The position numbers and the translations under genes were made by a program. A DNA stretch of 5,943 bases from JAXLVB01 sp044228045 (GTDB taxonomy: Bacteria; Bacteroidota; Bacteroidia; Cytophagales; Spirosomataceae): positions 1 through 5,943 of the forward strand of contig JBGAVQ010000325.1 in NCBI GenBank assembly GCA_044228045.1, read 5' to 3'. Shown here one piece after another: positions 1-5,503 of the stretch (position 1 is its first letter; each line of letters opens with the position of its first letter). The notes below the pieces were generated by a model. It saw only the letters and a program-made list of their open reading frames with translations. It was not told the DNA's origin and did not search any database.

Positions 1-108
1 ATCGGCATTGGCTAATAACTGATACACCCACGCTTGTAGGGGATATTGGTAGTTGAACAACAGCCGTTGACGGTCGTGGATAGGACTTAGGGTGAGTTTA
101 AAACGCAT
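1..108 (-). CDS. cas6: CRISPR-associated endoribonuclease Cas6, N-terminal 36 residues only (runs off the left edge)
   Basis: Reading the minus strand from an ATG at 108 gives 36 uninterrupted codons to the window edge. The peptide starts MRFKLTLSP and continues with LLFNYQYPLQAWVYQLLANAD-type sequence. This matches the Cas6 N-terminus: a first ferredoxin-like beta strand (MRF-L-L), then the conserved (L/P)xNYQYPLxxxxYxLL segment leading into helix 1. Cas6 cuts the pre-crRNA within each CRISPR repeat to release crRNAs in type I and III systems. The catalytic residues and the glycine-rich C-terminal loop lie outside the window. An in-frame ATG at 141 would add 11 residues (MAYNISYTGIT), but the family normally begins at MRF, so 108 is preferred. 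The gene follows the CDF gene on the same strand after a 160-nt gap, too wide to assume cotranscription. Recognition rests on a short stretch, but a distinctive one. The subtype cannot be told. Confidence 0.8.
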   Translation of the reverse strand, partial: MRFKLTLSPIHDRQRLLFNYQYPLQAWVYQLLANAD

Positions 109-218
109 AGTAATACCAGTATAGCTTATATTGTAGGCCATTAACAAATGAATAATTATAACGGAACGAAGTAGGACTATATAGATTTATAAACGAAGGA
201 AACCATTTTTTTTTGAAT

Positions 219-253
219 TACCAAAATTATCTACCGAAAATTATCGAACGGTA
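219..253 (-). repeat. Short tandem repeat with flanking inverted repeat upstream of cas6
   Basis: On the minus strand GATAATTTTCGGTA (245 to 232) is followed directly by GATAATTTTGGTA (231 to 219), a tandem repeat differing by one deleted C. Just upstream, TACCG (253 to 249) is the inverted complement of CGGTA (236 to 232), giving a possible 5-bp stem with a 12-nt loop. The second unit contains TAATTTTG (229 to 222), an exact match to the Bacteroidota -7 box TAnnTTTG, about 114 nt before the cas6 start. No TTG element is seen at the expected upstream spacing. It could be an operator or promoter for cas6, or the 3' end signal of the CDF gene; no T-run follows the stem. The rest of the 109-268 gap holds only a run of nine T (206-214) and a repeated AACGAAG (165-171, 192-198). 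Confidence 0.4.
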
Positions 254-268
254 TTTGAGAAGAATATT

Positions 269-1264
269 TCATTTTATAGCCTCCAAAAAATGCTTCTGAT
301 TAAGTGATAAATTTTGTGTGTTCCATTCAATGTGTTTGGTCTGTGGAAACTTACGGACGGGGCAGTTTTTGATTTTACAATGATGGCAACAGGCTGGTAA
401 GCAAGGGTCTGCATGTATGAAATTCTCCACATCTGATGGAAAAGCGGTTACAAGCACTTCTTCGATGTGATGTACTTCTTTATGTACTTCTTCGAGTGTC
501 CAATAGTAGGGTAAGGTAACGTGGCAATCAATGTGCAAATCAGCGCCGTATTTCTGAATCCGAAGGTTATGAATGTCTATCCAAGTGTCTTCTTGCTTGG
601 TTTTGAGTGTGTCAACTACTTTATCAAGTGTGGCTGGATCTACCTCATCCATTAGTCCAGCTACTGATTTGCGGGTGAGTTTGAGTCCGTTATAGATGAT
701 AATAATTGAAAACACAATAGAAAGTAGGCTGTCTAATAAATACCATTGAGTAAAGTACATGATGCCAATGCCGGCCAACAACAGCGCACTACTTTGGGCA
801 TCTAAAACCAAATGTTTTCCATCGGCAATTAAAGTAATGGAGTCAATGCGCTTGCCTTCTTTTTGAAGAAACCAACCTAAAGTCCAATTAGAAACCGTGG
901 TGAAAGAAATAAGTATAAAACCTATATTAAGTTCCTGTAAATCAGATGGATGAATGAGGTGAGATATAGCATGATAGATGATAAAAAAGCCTGCAATTAC
1001 AATTAAAACACCTTCTATTCCGGCAGAGAAAAACTCAATTTTGCCATGCCCATACGGATGGTTTTCGTCACGAGGTTTGGCTGAAAGGTATATCGCATAT
1101 AATGCAAATCCACTGGCTACTACATTGACAATAGACTCGAGGGCATCAGTTAAAATAGCATTGGATTCAGTAAAAAACCATGCTACAAATTTGATTAACA
1201 TCAGCAAAATACTTACTATGAACGACAGTAAAATGAGTTTGTATTTGTTGGATTGGTTGGCCAT
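269..1264 (-). CDS. Cation diffusion facilitator (CDF) family divalent metal exporter with Cys/His-rich C-terminal tail
   Basis: Inner-membrane metal/proton antiporter of 331 residues, which would export Zn, Fe or similar ions from the cytoplasm. Six hydrophobic segments lie near residues 9-29, 45-62, 82-104, 113-132, 158-173 and 176-193. By motif alignment with FieF/YiiP, transport site A is E43, N47 (TM2) and H151, D155 (TM5), so the usual Asp/His-Asp pair in TM2 is replaced by Glu-Asn. The loop site is intact as D66-H69-H73 in RDENHPYGHGK. The cytoplasmic domain keeps the HNLR (H232), H261 and HADPC (H284, D286) landmarks. After HADPC a tail of about 45 residues carries C288, C292, C293, H294, H295, C296 and C301, a probable extra metal-binding cluster. 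The start at 1264 (MANQSNKYK) was chosen because the 24-residue upstream extension runs across the promoter and into the divergent Nudix gene. Substrate cannot be assigned. Confidence 0.9.
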   Translation of the reverse strand: MANQSNKYKLILLSFIVSILLMLIKFVAWFFTESNAILTDALESIVNVVASGFALYAIYLSAKPRDENHPYGHGKIEFFSAGIEGVLIVIAGFFIIYHAISHLIHPSDLQELNIGFILISFTTVSNWTLGWFLQKEGKRIDSITLIADGKHLVLDAQSSALLLAGIGIMYFTQWYLLDSLLSIVFSIIIIYNGLKLTRKSVAGLMDEVDPATLDKVVDTLKTKQEDTWIDIHNLRIQKYGADLHIDCHVTLPYYWTLEEVHKEVHHIEEVLVTAFPSDVENFIHADPCLPACCHHCKIKNCPVRKFPQTKHIEWNTQNLSLNQKHFLEAIK

Positions 1265-1268
1265 AGTG

Positions 1269-1276
1269 CAAAGGTA
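1269..1276 (-). promoter_or_regulatory. Bacteroidota -7 promoter box for the CDF gene
   Basis: On the minus strand TACCTTTG is an exact match to the TAnnTTTG consensus of the primary sigma factor in Bacteroidota. It is followed by only four bases (CACT) before the ATG at 1264. Since transcription normally starts a few bases after this box, the predicted mRNA begins at or within a base or two of the start codon. No TTG -33 element is visible at 17-23 nt upstream, only AT-rich sequence. Confidence 0.6.
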
Positions 1277-1314
1277 AGTAATTGCGTAGAAATAGAAAAT
1301 TAAAAATAGCTGGT

Positions 1315-1322
1315 TACATTTG
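1315..1322 (+). promoter_or_regulatory. Bacteroidota -7 promoter box for the Nudix-LysE operon
   Basis: TACATTTG matches TAnnTTTG exactly and is followed by CAAC and then the ATG at 1327. The arrangement mirrors that of the divergent CDF gene (box, four bases, ATG), so this transcript is also predicted to be leaderless or nearly so. No clear TTG -33 element lies at the usual distance; the nearest TTG (1282-1284) is about 30 nt away, too far. The two boxes are 38 nt apart within a 62-nt divergent gap, so their upstream promoter regions overlap. Confidence 0.6.
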
Positions 1323-1326
1323 CAAC

Positions 1327-1875
1327 ATGAAGTCACAAGAAAACCCTTGGAAAACGCTTTCGAGTACCACGGTGTACGACAACCCTTGGATCAGTATTCA
1401 CCACGAAGAAGTAATTACCCCAGGAGGCAAACCGGGTATCTATGGTAAGGCCCATTTCAAAAACATTGCCATTGGTATTATTCCCATTAACGGTAATGAC
1501 TATACGTGGCTAGTTGGACAATACCGATATCCGCTCAATATGTATTCTTGGGAAATCCCGATGGGTGGCGGGCCATTGGGTATAAGCGTGCTTGAGTCGG
1601 CACAGCGAGAACTAAAAGAAGAAACTGGATTGACTGCTCAACGCTGGGAAAATATCGGTACAATACATACGTCTAACTCTGTAACAGATGAAGAAGGATT
1701 TATTTTTGTAGCAGAAGACCTTACAGAAGGGGATGCTCACCAAGACGACAACGAAGACATACAGGTTTGGCAACTTCCACTTGCGGAAGCAATTGAAATG
1801 GTTATGAAAAATGAAATTACTGATTCATTGAGTGTGTATGGTTTGTTGAAAGTAGCCCGCCTACGAGGACTATGA
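1327..1875 (+). CDS. Nudix hydrolase, ADP-ribose pyrophosphatase-like
   Basis: Cytoplasmic protein of 182 residues expected to hydrolyse a nucleoside diphosphate linked to another moiety. The LVGQYRYPL (63-70) and WEIP (75-78) segments resemble the ADP-ribose/ADP-sugar pyrophosphatase branch. The Nudix box runs from G80 to L102 with the catalytic core RELKEETGL (94-102), including metal-binding E95, E98 and E99. The position normally held by the first conserved Glu of GX5EX7REUXEEXGU is I86. The start at 1327 gives the family-like opening ENPWKTLSSTTVYDNPW. A start at 1282 would add 15 residues encoded by the promoter region and overlap the CDF promoter, so it was rejected. The TGA stop overlaps the ATG of the next gene by 4 nt (ATGA), showing a two-gene operon with translational coupling. 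Fold is certain; the ADP-ribose substrate is inferred. Confidence 0.88.
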   Translation: MKSQENPWKTLSSTTVYDNPWISIHHEEVITPGGKPGIYGKAHFKNIAIGIIPINGNDYTWLVGQYRYPLNMYSWEIPMGGGPLGISVLESAQRELKEETGLTAQRWENIGTIHTSNSVTDEEGFIFVAEDLTEGDAHQDDNEDIQVWQLPLAEAIEMVMKNEITDSLSVYGLLKVARLRGL

Positions 1876-2480
1876 CACAAGCTATCAGTATAGGTTTCGT
1901 TACAGGTGTTTTGCTGTCGCTTACCTTTGGTACTATTTTTTTTGCGCTGATTCAGAGTAGCATTGACAACGGCTATAAAAGTGGACTTAAAATCGCTTTG
2001 GGTGTACTGGCAAGCGATGCCGTTTTGATCTTGATTGCCCTGTTTGGAACTTCCTTTTTACCACAAGTTGATCATGCTCAACGCTATATTAGCATAATTG
2101 GTGGTTCTATTCTCATAGTGCTTGGGTTAATAAATTTAATACGTAGCAAACCCAGGGTGGTTTATCCTAAAAGCCGTTTGGGAAATTTCCTTTTTTACTT
2201 TTCAAAAGGCTTTCTGCTCAATATTCTGAATCCAATTAATTTTTTTTCGTGGGTTACGGTTACAGCATATGTGCGAGGTGGACTCAAACTGCAAGGGGCA
2301 GAAATGTATAGTTTCTTTGTAAGTAGTCAGGTTGGAATTTTTTTCGCCGAAGCTGTCCTTGCAGTATTTGCTCATCGGCTCAAAAAAGTGATCAGCGCAC
2401 AGGTTATTTTGGGTATCAATAAATTAACAGGCATTGTGTTTATCATAGTTGGATGCCGATTGTTTTGGAGTTTGTTTTGA
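1872..2480 (+). CDS. LysE/RhtB-type amino-acid exporter family membrane protein
   Basis: A protein of 202 residues, the usual length for LysE-family translocators, which export amino acids or related small molecules across the inner membrane. Six hydrophobic segments are visible near residues 4-27, 40-63, 71-91, 109-132, 147-168 and 183-202, with a basic loop (RSKPR, 91-95) between the third and fourth. The family signature is KGFLLNILNPINFFSW (112-127) with its N120-P121 pair before the fourth membrane helix. The N-terminal motif reads SLTFGTIFFALIQ; many relatives have Pro after the Gly, here Thr21. The gene starts inside the stop codon of the Nudix gene, so it is probably translated from the same mRNA. 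The substrate is unknown and the pairing with a Nudix enzyme does not reveal it. Confidence 0.85.
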   Translation: MTQAISIGFVTGVLLSLTFGTIFFALIQSSIDNGYKSGLKIALGVLASDAVLILIALFGTSFLPQVDHAQRYISIIGGSILIVLGLINLIRSKPRVVYPKSRLGNFLFYFSKGFLLNILNPINFFSWVTVTAYVRGGLKLQGAEMYSFFVSSQVGIFFAEAVLAVFAHRLKKVISAQVILGINKLTGIVFIIVGCRLFWSLF

Positions 2481-2510
2481 AATTTTCTAAAAGTTGGCAA
2501 GTAAATAGCG

Positions 2511-2537
2511 GGTCAGACCTTTGGTACAGACCTTGGT
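2511..2537. repeat. Imperfect tandem repeat with weak dyad symmetry between convergent genes
   Basis: CAGACCTTTGGT (2514-2525) is repeated as CAGACCTTGGT (2527-2537) after one base. GGTC (2511-2514) can pair with GACC (2529-2532), and ACC with GGT around a TTT loop inside it, giving an interrupted hairpin of about 7 bp. It lies in the 79-nt gap between the convergent LysE and GH3 genes, where a terminator is expected. A run of six T (2552-2557) follows on the plus strand 20 nt after the hairpin, too far for a classical intrinsic terminator. The GACCTTTGGT core resembles the GACCTCTGGT hairpin at 5504-5520. Confidence 0.45.
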
Positions 2538-2559
2538 TTAATTTCGTGGACTTTTTTCG

Positions 2560-4110
2560 TTATACTAATTGAGCTACAAAGTTTTCCCAATTTAAAATCA
2601 ACTCAGGCTTTTTTAGCACCCTTGGAAATTTGTTTTGAGCACCAATCTTGCCTTGTTGTTCCATCCAAGCATAAAATATTTGGCTGGGTATTACATGAAC
2701 CAACACTTCTTGTAGGGCATGTTCTCGCTCTGTTTTGTAGTCGTCGTTCAGGATTTTTAGGTGAGCGTCTAATTGTTTTTGAAGTACTTGTGCCTCAACT
2801 GCATCATCTGTACCTATGTACCATTCATGCCCAAATAGTGTACCTGAGGGTTTACCAATGACGGTAAATTCTCGAATATCAATGTTGAGTTCATCAGATA
2901 CTAACTCAATGGCCCTGTTCATATTATCTACCGAAAGGTGTTCGCCACATAAGCTCAAGAAGTGTTTGGTGCGGCCCGTTATTACAATCTCAGCTTTGGT
3001 TGTGTCCGTAAACCTGACTGTGTCACCAATCAAATACCGCCATGCGCCTGAAACCGTTGAAATCAACAGCGCATAGTTTTTGTCTTCTTCTACTTCATCT
3101 ATCATTAAGGTTTGAGCCGTGGGCAAAATATTGCCATCACCATCAAAGTTTTCATCCGTAAATGGCACAAACTCAAAAAAAATACCATTATTAAGCACCA
3201 ACTGCATGGCCTTGACTTCGGGGCGGGTTTGATAGGCCAAAAAACCCTCAGAGGCTAAATACGTTTCGATATAAGTGATGGGTCGGCCCAACAATTTTTC
3301 AAAACCGTGCCGATACGGTTCAAACGACACACCTCCATGACAGAAAACCTCCAAATTGGGCCAGACGTCGTGGATATTATTTACTCCATAATAGGTAATA
3401 ATTTTTTCCATTAAAAGCTGAATCCAAGCCGGAACGCCAACAATGTAACCAATATCCCACTCACTGGCTTTTTGAGTAATGAGGTCTAATTTGGTTCCCC
3501 AGTCTTTGTATTTGGAGATTTTCTTGCCTGGTTTGTAAAATTGCTGAAACCAGTACGGAATATTACTCGCTGTAATGCCACTCAGGTCGCCTTCTTTGTA
3601 CAGGCCTGTATCGGTGAGTTGTGTGCTACCACCCAACATCAAGTAGCCTTTTTCATAAAGTTTGGCTGGAAGGTCTCTGTAATTAGATAAGGCCAATATT
3701 TGCCGTATAGACGTAGTTTTTATGGCTTTCACCATATCTTTTGTAACTGGAATATACTTCGAAGCGGCCTCAGATGTTCCTGAACTTAATGCAAAATATT
3801 TTACTCTTCCACGCCAACAAACATCTTTTTCACCCTCTCGAGTTCGATACCACCATTCGGCATAAATGCTACTATAATCATAAATGGGCACTTGTTTTTT
3901 GTAAGCCTCATAAAATCCTTTTCCCTTGTGAAACAATGCCTCTGACACGATGTCATCAAAACCGAACTTCTCTCCAAATCGGGTGTTTTGTGCTTTTGTT
4001 AAAAGCTTAATAAAGGTTTTTTTCTGCAACTTAAAAGCATTGAGCTTTTTAGACCTCAAACTTCCAGTCAGTTTTATACCTCTTTTCAAAAGACTACCGA
4101 TGATGGACAT
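2560..4110 (-). CDS. GH3 (auxin-responsive promoter) family acyl-acid adenylating enzyme
   Basis: A protein of 516 residues, a normal length for bacterial GH3 proteins. GH3 enzymes belong to the ANL superfamily. In plants they adenylate jasmonate or auxin and join it to an amino acid; the bacterial substrates are mostly unknown. The ATP-binding motifs are present in order: FALSSGTSE (106-114, P-loop-like motif I), YIETYLASEGF (280-290, motif II), and WRYLIGDTVRF (358-368, the YRxGD-type motif III). The hinge GRTKHFLSLCGEHLS (379-393) leads to a C-terminal domain that ends with QNKFPRVLK (492-500). There is no signal peptide; the basic N-terminus (KRGIKLTGSLRSKK) may be membrane-facing. The gene starts 45 nt after surE on the same strand with no TAnnTTTG box between them, so they are probably cotranscribed. 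Family assignment is firm; the acyl and amine substrates are not known. Confidence 0.9.
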   Translation of the reverse strand: MSIIGSLLKRGIKLTGSLRSKKLNAFKLQKKTFIKLLTKAQNTRFGEKFGFDDIVSEALFHKGKGFYEAYKKQVPIYDYSSIYAEWWYRTREGEKDVCWRGRVKYFALSSGTSEAASKYIPVTKDMVKAIKTTSIRQILALSNYRDLPAKLYEKGYLMLGGSTQLTDTGLYKEGDLSGITASNIPYWFQQFYKPGKKISKYKDWGTKLDLITQKASEWDIGYIVGVPAWIQLLMEKIITYYGVNNIHDVWPNLEVFCHGGVSFEPYRHGFEKLLGRPITYIETYLASEGFLAYQTRPEVKAMQLVLNNGIFFEFVPFTDENFDGDGNILPTAQTLMIDEVEEDKNYALLISTVSGAWRYLIGDTVRFTDTTKAEIVITGRTKHFLSLCGEHLSVDNMNRAIELVSDELNIDIREFTVIGKPSGTLFGHEWYIGTDDAVEAQVLQKQLDAHLKILNDDYKTEREHALQEVLVHVIPSQIFYAWMEQQGKIGAQNKFPRVLKKPELILNWENFVAQLV

Positions 4111-4155
4111 GGTGAAGTGGGGTTAGTATTAAGTTTTGCTCTTTTGATTAAAGCT

Positions 4156-4929
4156 TTAATTTATCAATGACTTTAATGAGTCAAGGGCCTGATAGTCAGT
4201 AAGGTCATATTTGCACGGCACAATAGAAACAAAGTTGTTGGCCAAGGCCCATTCGTCAGTATCTGTTGCCTCAGGTTGATGGTTTTCAAGTTCGCCGTCC
4301 ATCCAATAATACGGTCGTCCATACGGGTCAATACGTTCGTCAAACTGCTCTCGATAGACAGCATCGGCTTGTCGTACCAATTTAATGCCTTGAATAGGAG
4401 TTTCGGAAATCTTTGGGAAATTTACATTGAGTGCTACACCTTTTGGTAACCCATTTGCCAAGATTTGTAAGGCAATTTGCTTCACATATACCCGCACGTG
4501 GCTAAAATCTGCATCGGGTAAATAGTCACAAAGTGAAAAACCAATGGCTGGGAGTCCTTCCATAGCTGCTTCAATAGCAGCCGACATGGTACCTGAGTAT
4601 AGCACACTTACGGTAGAATTGCTTCCGTGATTGATACCACTTACCACCAAATCTGGTTTTCTGTCTTTAAGAATCAAATGTTTGCCAATTTTTACACAAT
4701 CTGCTGGAGTGCCATTGCAGTCAAATGCTTGAATATTAGCACCAAAAAGGTCTGACTTTTTGAGTCGCAGGGGACTTCCAAGAGTGATGGCATGACCTTT
4801 GCCCGATTGAGGGGTGTCTGGGGCTACTACTACGACTTCGCCGATTTCGGCCATAACTTCTATTAAAGTACGAATTCCTTTGGAAGTAATATCGTCGTCG
4901 TTTGAGATAAGAATGAGTGGTTTATTCAC
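4156..4929 (-). CDS. surE: 5'/3'-nucleotidase SurE (survival protein, nucleoside monophosphate phosphatase)
   Basis: Metal-dependent phosphatase of 257 residues, typical for SurE, removing phosphate from nucleoside monophosphates and in some species from short polyphosphate. The N-terminal metal motif ILISNDDD gives ligands D11 and D12; S42 in QSGKGHAITLGSPLRL and N100 in SGINHGSN complete the expected metal site. CNGTPADCVKIG (71-82), YSGTMSAAIEAAMEG (111-125) and LNVNFP are further family blocks. Position 13 is Asp, where most SurE proteins have Gly (NDDG). The start must be the GTG at 4929: an in-frame TAA lies three codons upstream (4938-4936) and the next Met is residue 27, past the metal ligands. 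It is the first gene of a probable surE-GH3 operon with a well-formed promoter upstream. Confidence 0.95.
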   Translation of the reverse strand: MNKPLILISNDDDITSKGIRTLIEVMAEIGEVVVVAPDTPQSGKGHAITLGSPLRLKKSDLFGANIQAFDCNGTPADCVKIGKHLILKDRKPDLVVSGINHGSNSTVSVLYSGTMSAAIEAAMEGLPAIGFSLCDYLPDADFSHVRVYVKQIALQILANGLPKGVALNVNFPKISETPIQGIKLVRQADAVYREQFDERIDPYGRPYYWMDGELENHQPEATDTDEWALANNFVSIVPCKYDLTDYQALDSLKSLIN

Positions 4930-4938
4930 GAAATTTTA

Positions 4939-4946
4939 TAGTTTTG
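4939..4946 (+). promoter_or_regulatory. Possible -7 box for the GNAT gene
   Basis: TAGTTTTG matches TAnnTTTG and would give a leader of roughly 48 nt before the ATG at 4999. No TTG -33 element is seen at the right spacing, so the site is weaker than the surE promoter on the opposite strand. It lies left of that promoter and points towards it, so the two would overlap and converge. Confidence 0.3.
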
Positions 4947-4951
4947 ATTTC

Positions 4952-4980
4952 CAAAATTACAGATTCCTTTTTCCTAACAA
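4952..4980 (-). promoter_or_regulatory. Bacteroidota-type promoter for surE and the GH3 gene
   Basis: On the minus strand TTG (4980 to 4978) is followed after 18 nt by TAATTTTG (4959 to 4952), matching both the -33 TTG and the -7 TAnnTTTG elements at an acceptable spacing. Transcription would begin near 4947, giving a leader of about 18 nt before the GTG start. There is no Shine-Dalgarno sequence, as is common in this phylum. It is the only site in the window where both elements are seen. Confidence 0.6.
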
Positions 4981-4998
4981 TTGTTTTTTATATTAAAA

Positions 4999-5502
4999 AT
5001 GAGTCAAATTTTTAAAATGGTGGAAGCCACACCCCAAGATGCCGAATTGATTGAACAATTGGCTCATAAAATTTGGGCTGATGCTTACCGAGATATTTTG
5101 AGTACAGAGCAAATGGAGTATATGCTTACAATGATGTACACGCCCGAAGTCTTACGTCAACAAATGACCGATGGGCATACTTTTTTGTTAGCATATTTGT
5201 CTGACAAACCAGTCGGATTTGCTGGCTTTTCAATCAAGCATAATGATGTCAAGTACTGGAAGTTACACAAGATTTATCTCTTGCCTGAAACACAAGGAAA
5301 AGGCCTGGGAAAGGCTTTGATGGAAGAGGTTTTCCGACAAGTAAAGCAAGCCGGAGGATTGTACCTTGACCTAAACGTAAACCGCAATAACAAAGCCCAA
5401 TTTGTGTATCAAAAAATCGGCTTTGAAATAATAGACTCAGGCGATTTTGAGATTGGAAATGGATACTTTATGAATGATTACATCATGCGCAAAACATTGT
5501 AA
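4999..5502 (+). CDS. GNAT family N-acetyltransferase
   Basis: A cytoplasmic protein of 167 residues that should transfer an acetyl group from acetyl-CoA to an amine. The acetyl-CoA pyrophosphate-binding motif A is clear: KLHKIYLLPETQGKGLGKAL, with the loop Q99-G-K-G-L-G-K-A106 in the Q/RxxGxG/A pattern. Motif B follows as LNVNRNNKAQFVYQKIGFE (125-143), including N131, Y137 and G141-F142. The N-terminal part (TPQDAELIEQLAHKIWADAY) is the usual acceptor-side helical region. The ATG at 4999 is preferred over a TTG at 4981 (which overlaps the surE promoter and adds an unlike FFILK peptide) and over Met7 at 5017. It is divergent from surE with a 69-nt gap. The acceptor substrate, small molecule or protein, cannot be read from the sequence. 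Confidence 0.88.
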   Translation: MSQIFKMVEATPQDAELIEQLAHKIWADAYRDILSTEQMEYMLTMMYTPEVLRQQMTDGHTFLLAYLSDKPVGFAGFSIKHNDVKYWKLHKIYLLPETQGKGLGKALMEEVFRQVKQAGGLYLDLNVNRNNKAQFVYQKIGFEIIDSGDFEIGNGYFMNDYIMRKTL

Positions 5503-5503
5503 C

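Noticed and set aside
206..214. Run of nine T on the plus strand as a terminator
   Set aside because: No GC stem precedes it and no plus-strand gene ends before it within the window.
109..268. Possible CRISPR array or leader next to cas6
   Set aside because: No repeat of about 28-37 nt with regular spacers is present; only short 7-14 nt repeats occur, too small and too close together.
978..1277. Plus-strand open frame of 99 codons
   Set aside because: It is antisense to the CDF gene, whose motifs and membrane helices are clear, and its peptide has no recognisable features.
1282..1326. Upstream start extending the Nudix protein by 15 residues
   Set aside because: The extension covers the TACATTTG promoter box and the divergent regulatory gap, and does not resemble the family N-terminus.
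1265..1336. Upstream start extending the CDF protein by 24 residues
   Set aside because: The extension crosses its own -7 box and overlaps the Nudix start; the start at 1264 places TM1 as expected.
2622..3076. Two plus-strand open frames of 79 and 86 codons
   Set aside because: Both are antisense to the GH3 C-terminal domain and are shadows of its codon pattern.
3774..4010. Plus-strand open frame of 78 codons
   Set aside because: Antisense to the GH3 N-terminal region, with no start-site signal or recognisable domain.
4173..4364. Minus-strand open frame of 63 codons
   Set aside because: Same strand but a different frame inside surE, with no sign of a frameshift since the surE frame is intact to its stop.
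4814..4996. Plus-strand open frame of 60 codons
   Set aside because: It covers the antisense of the SurE N-terminus and the intergenic promoters; no protein features.
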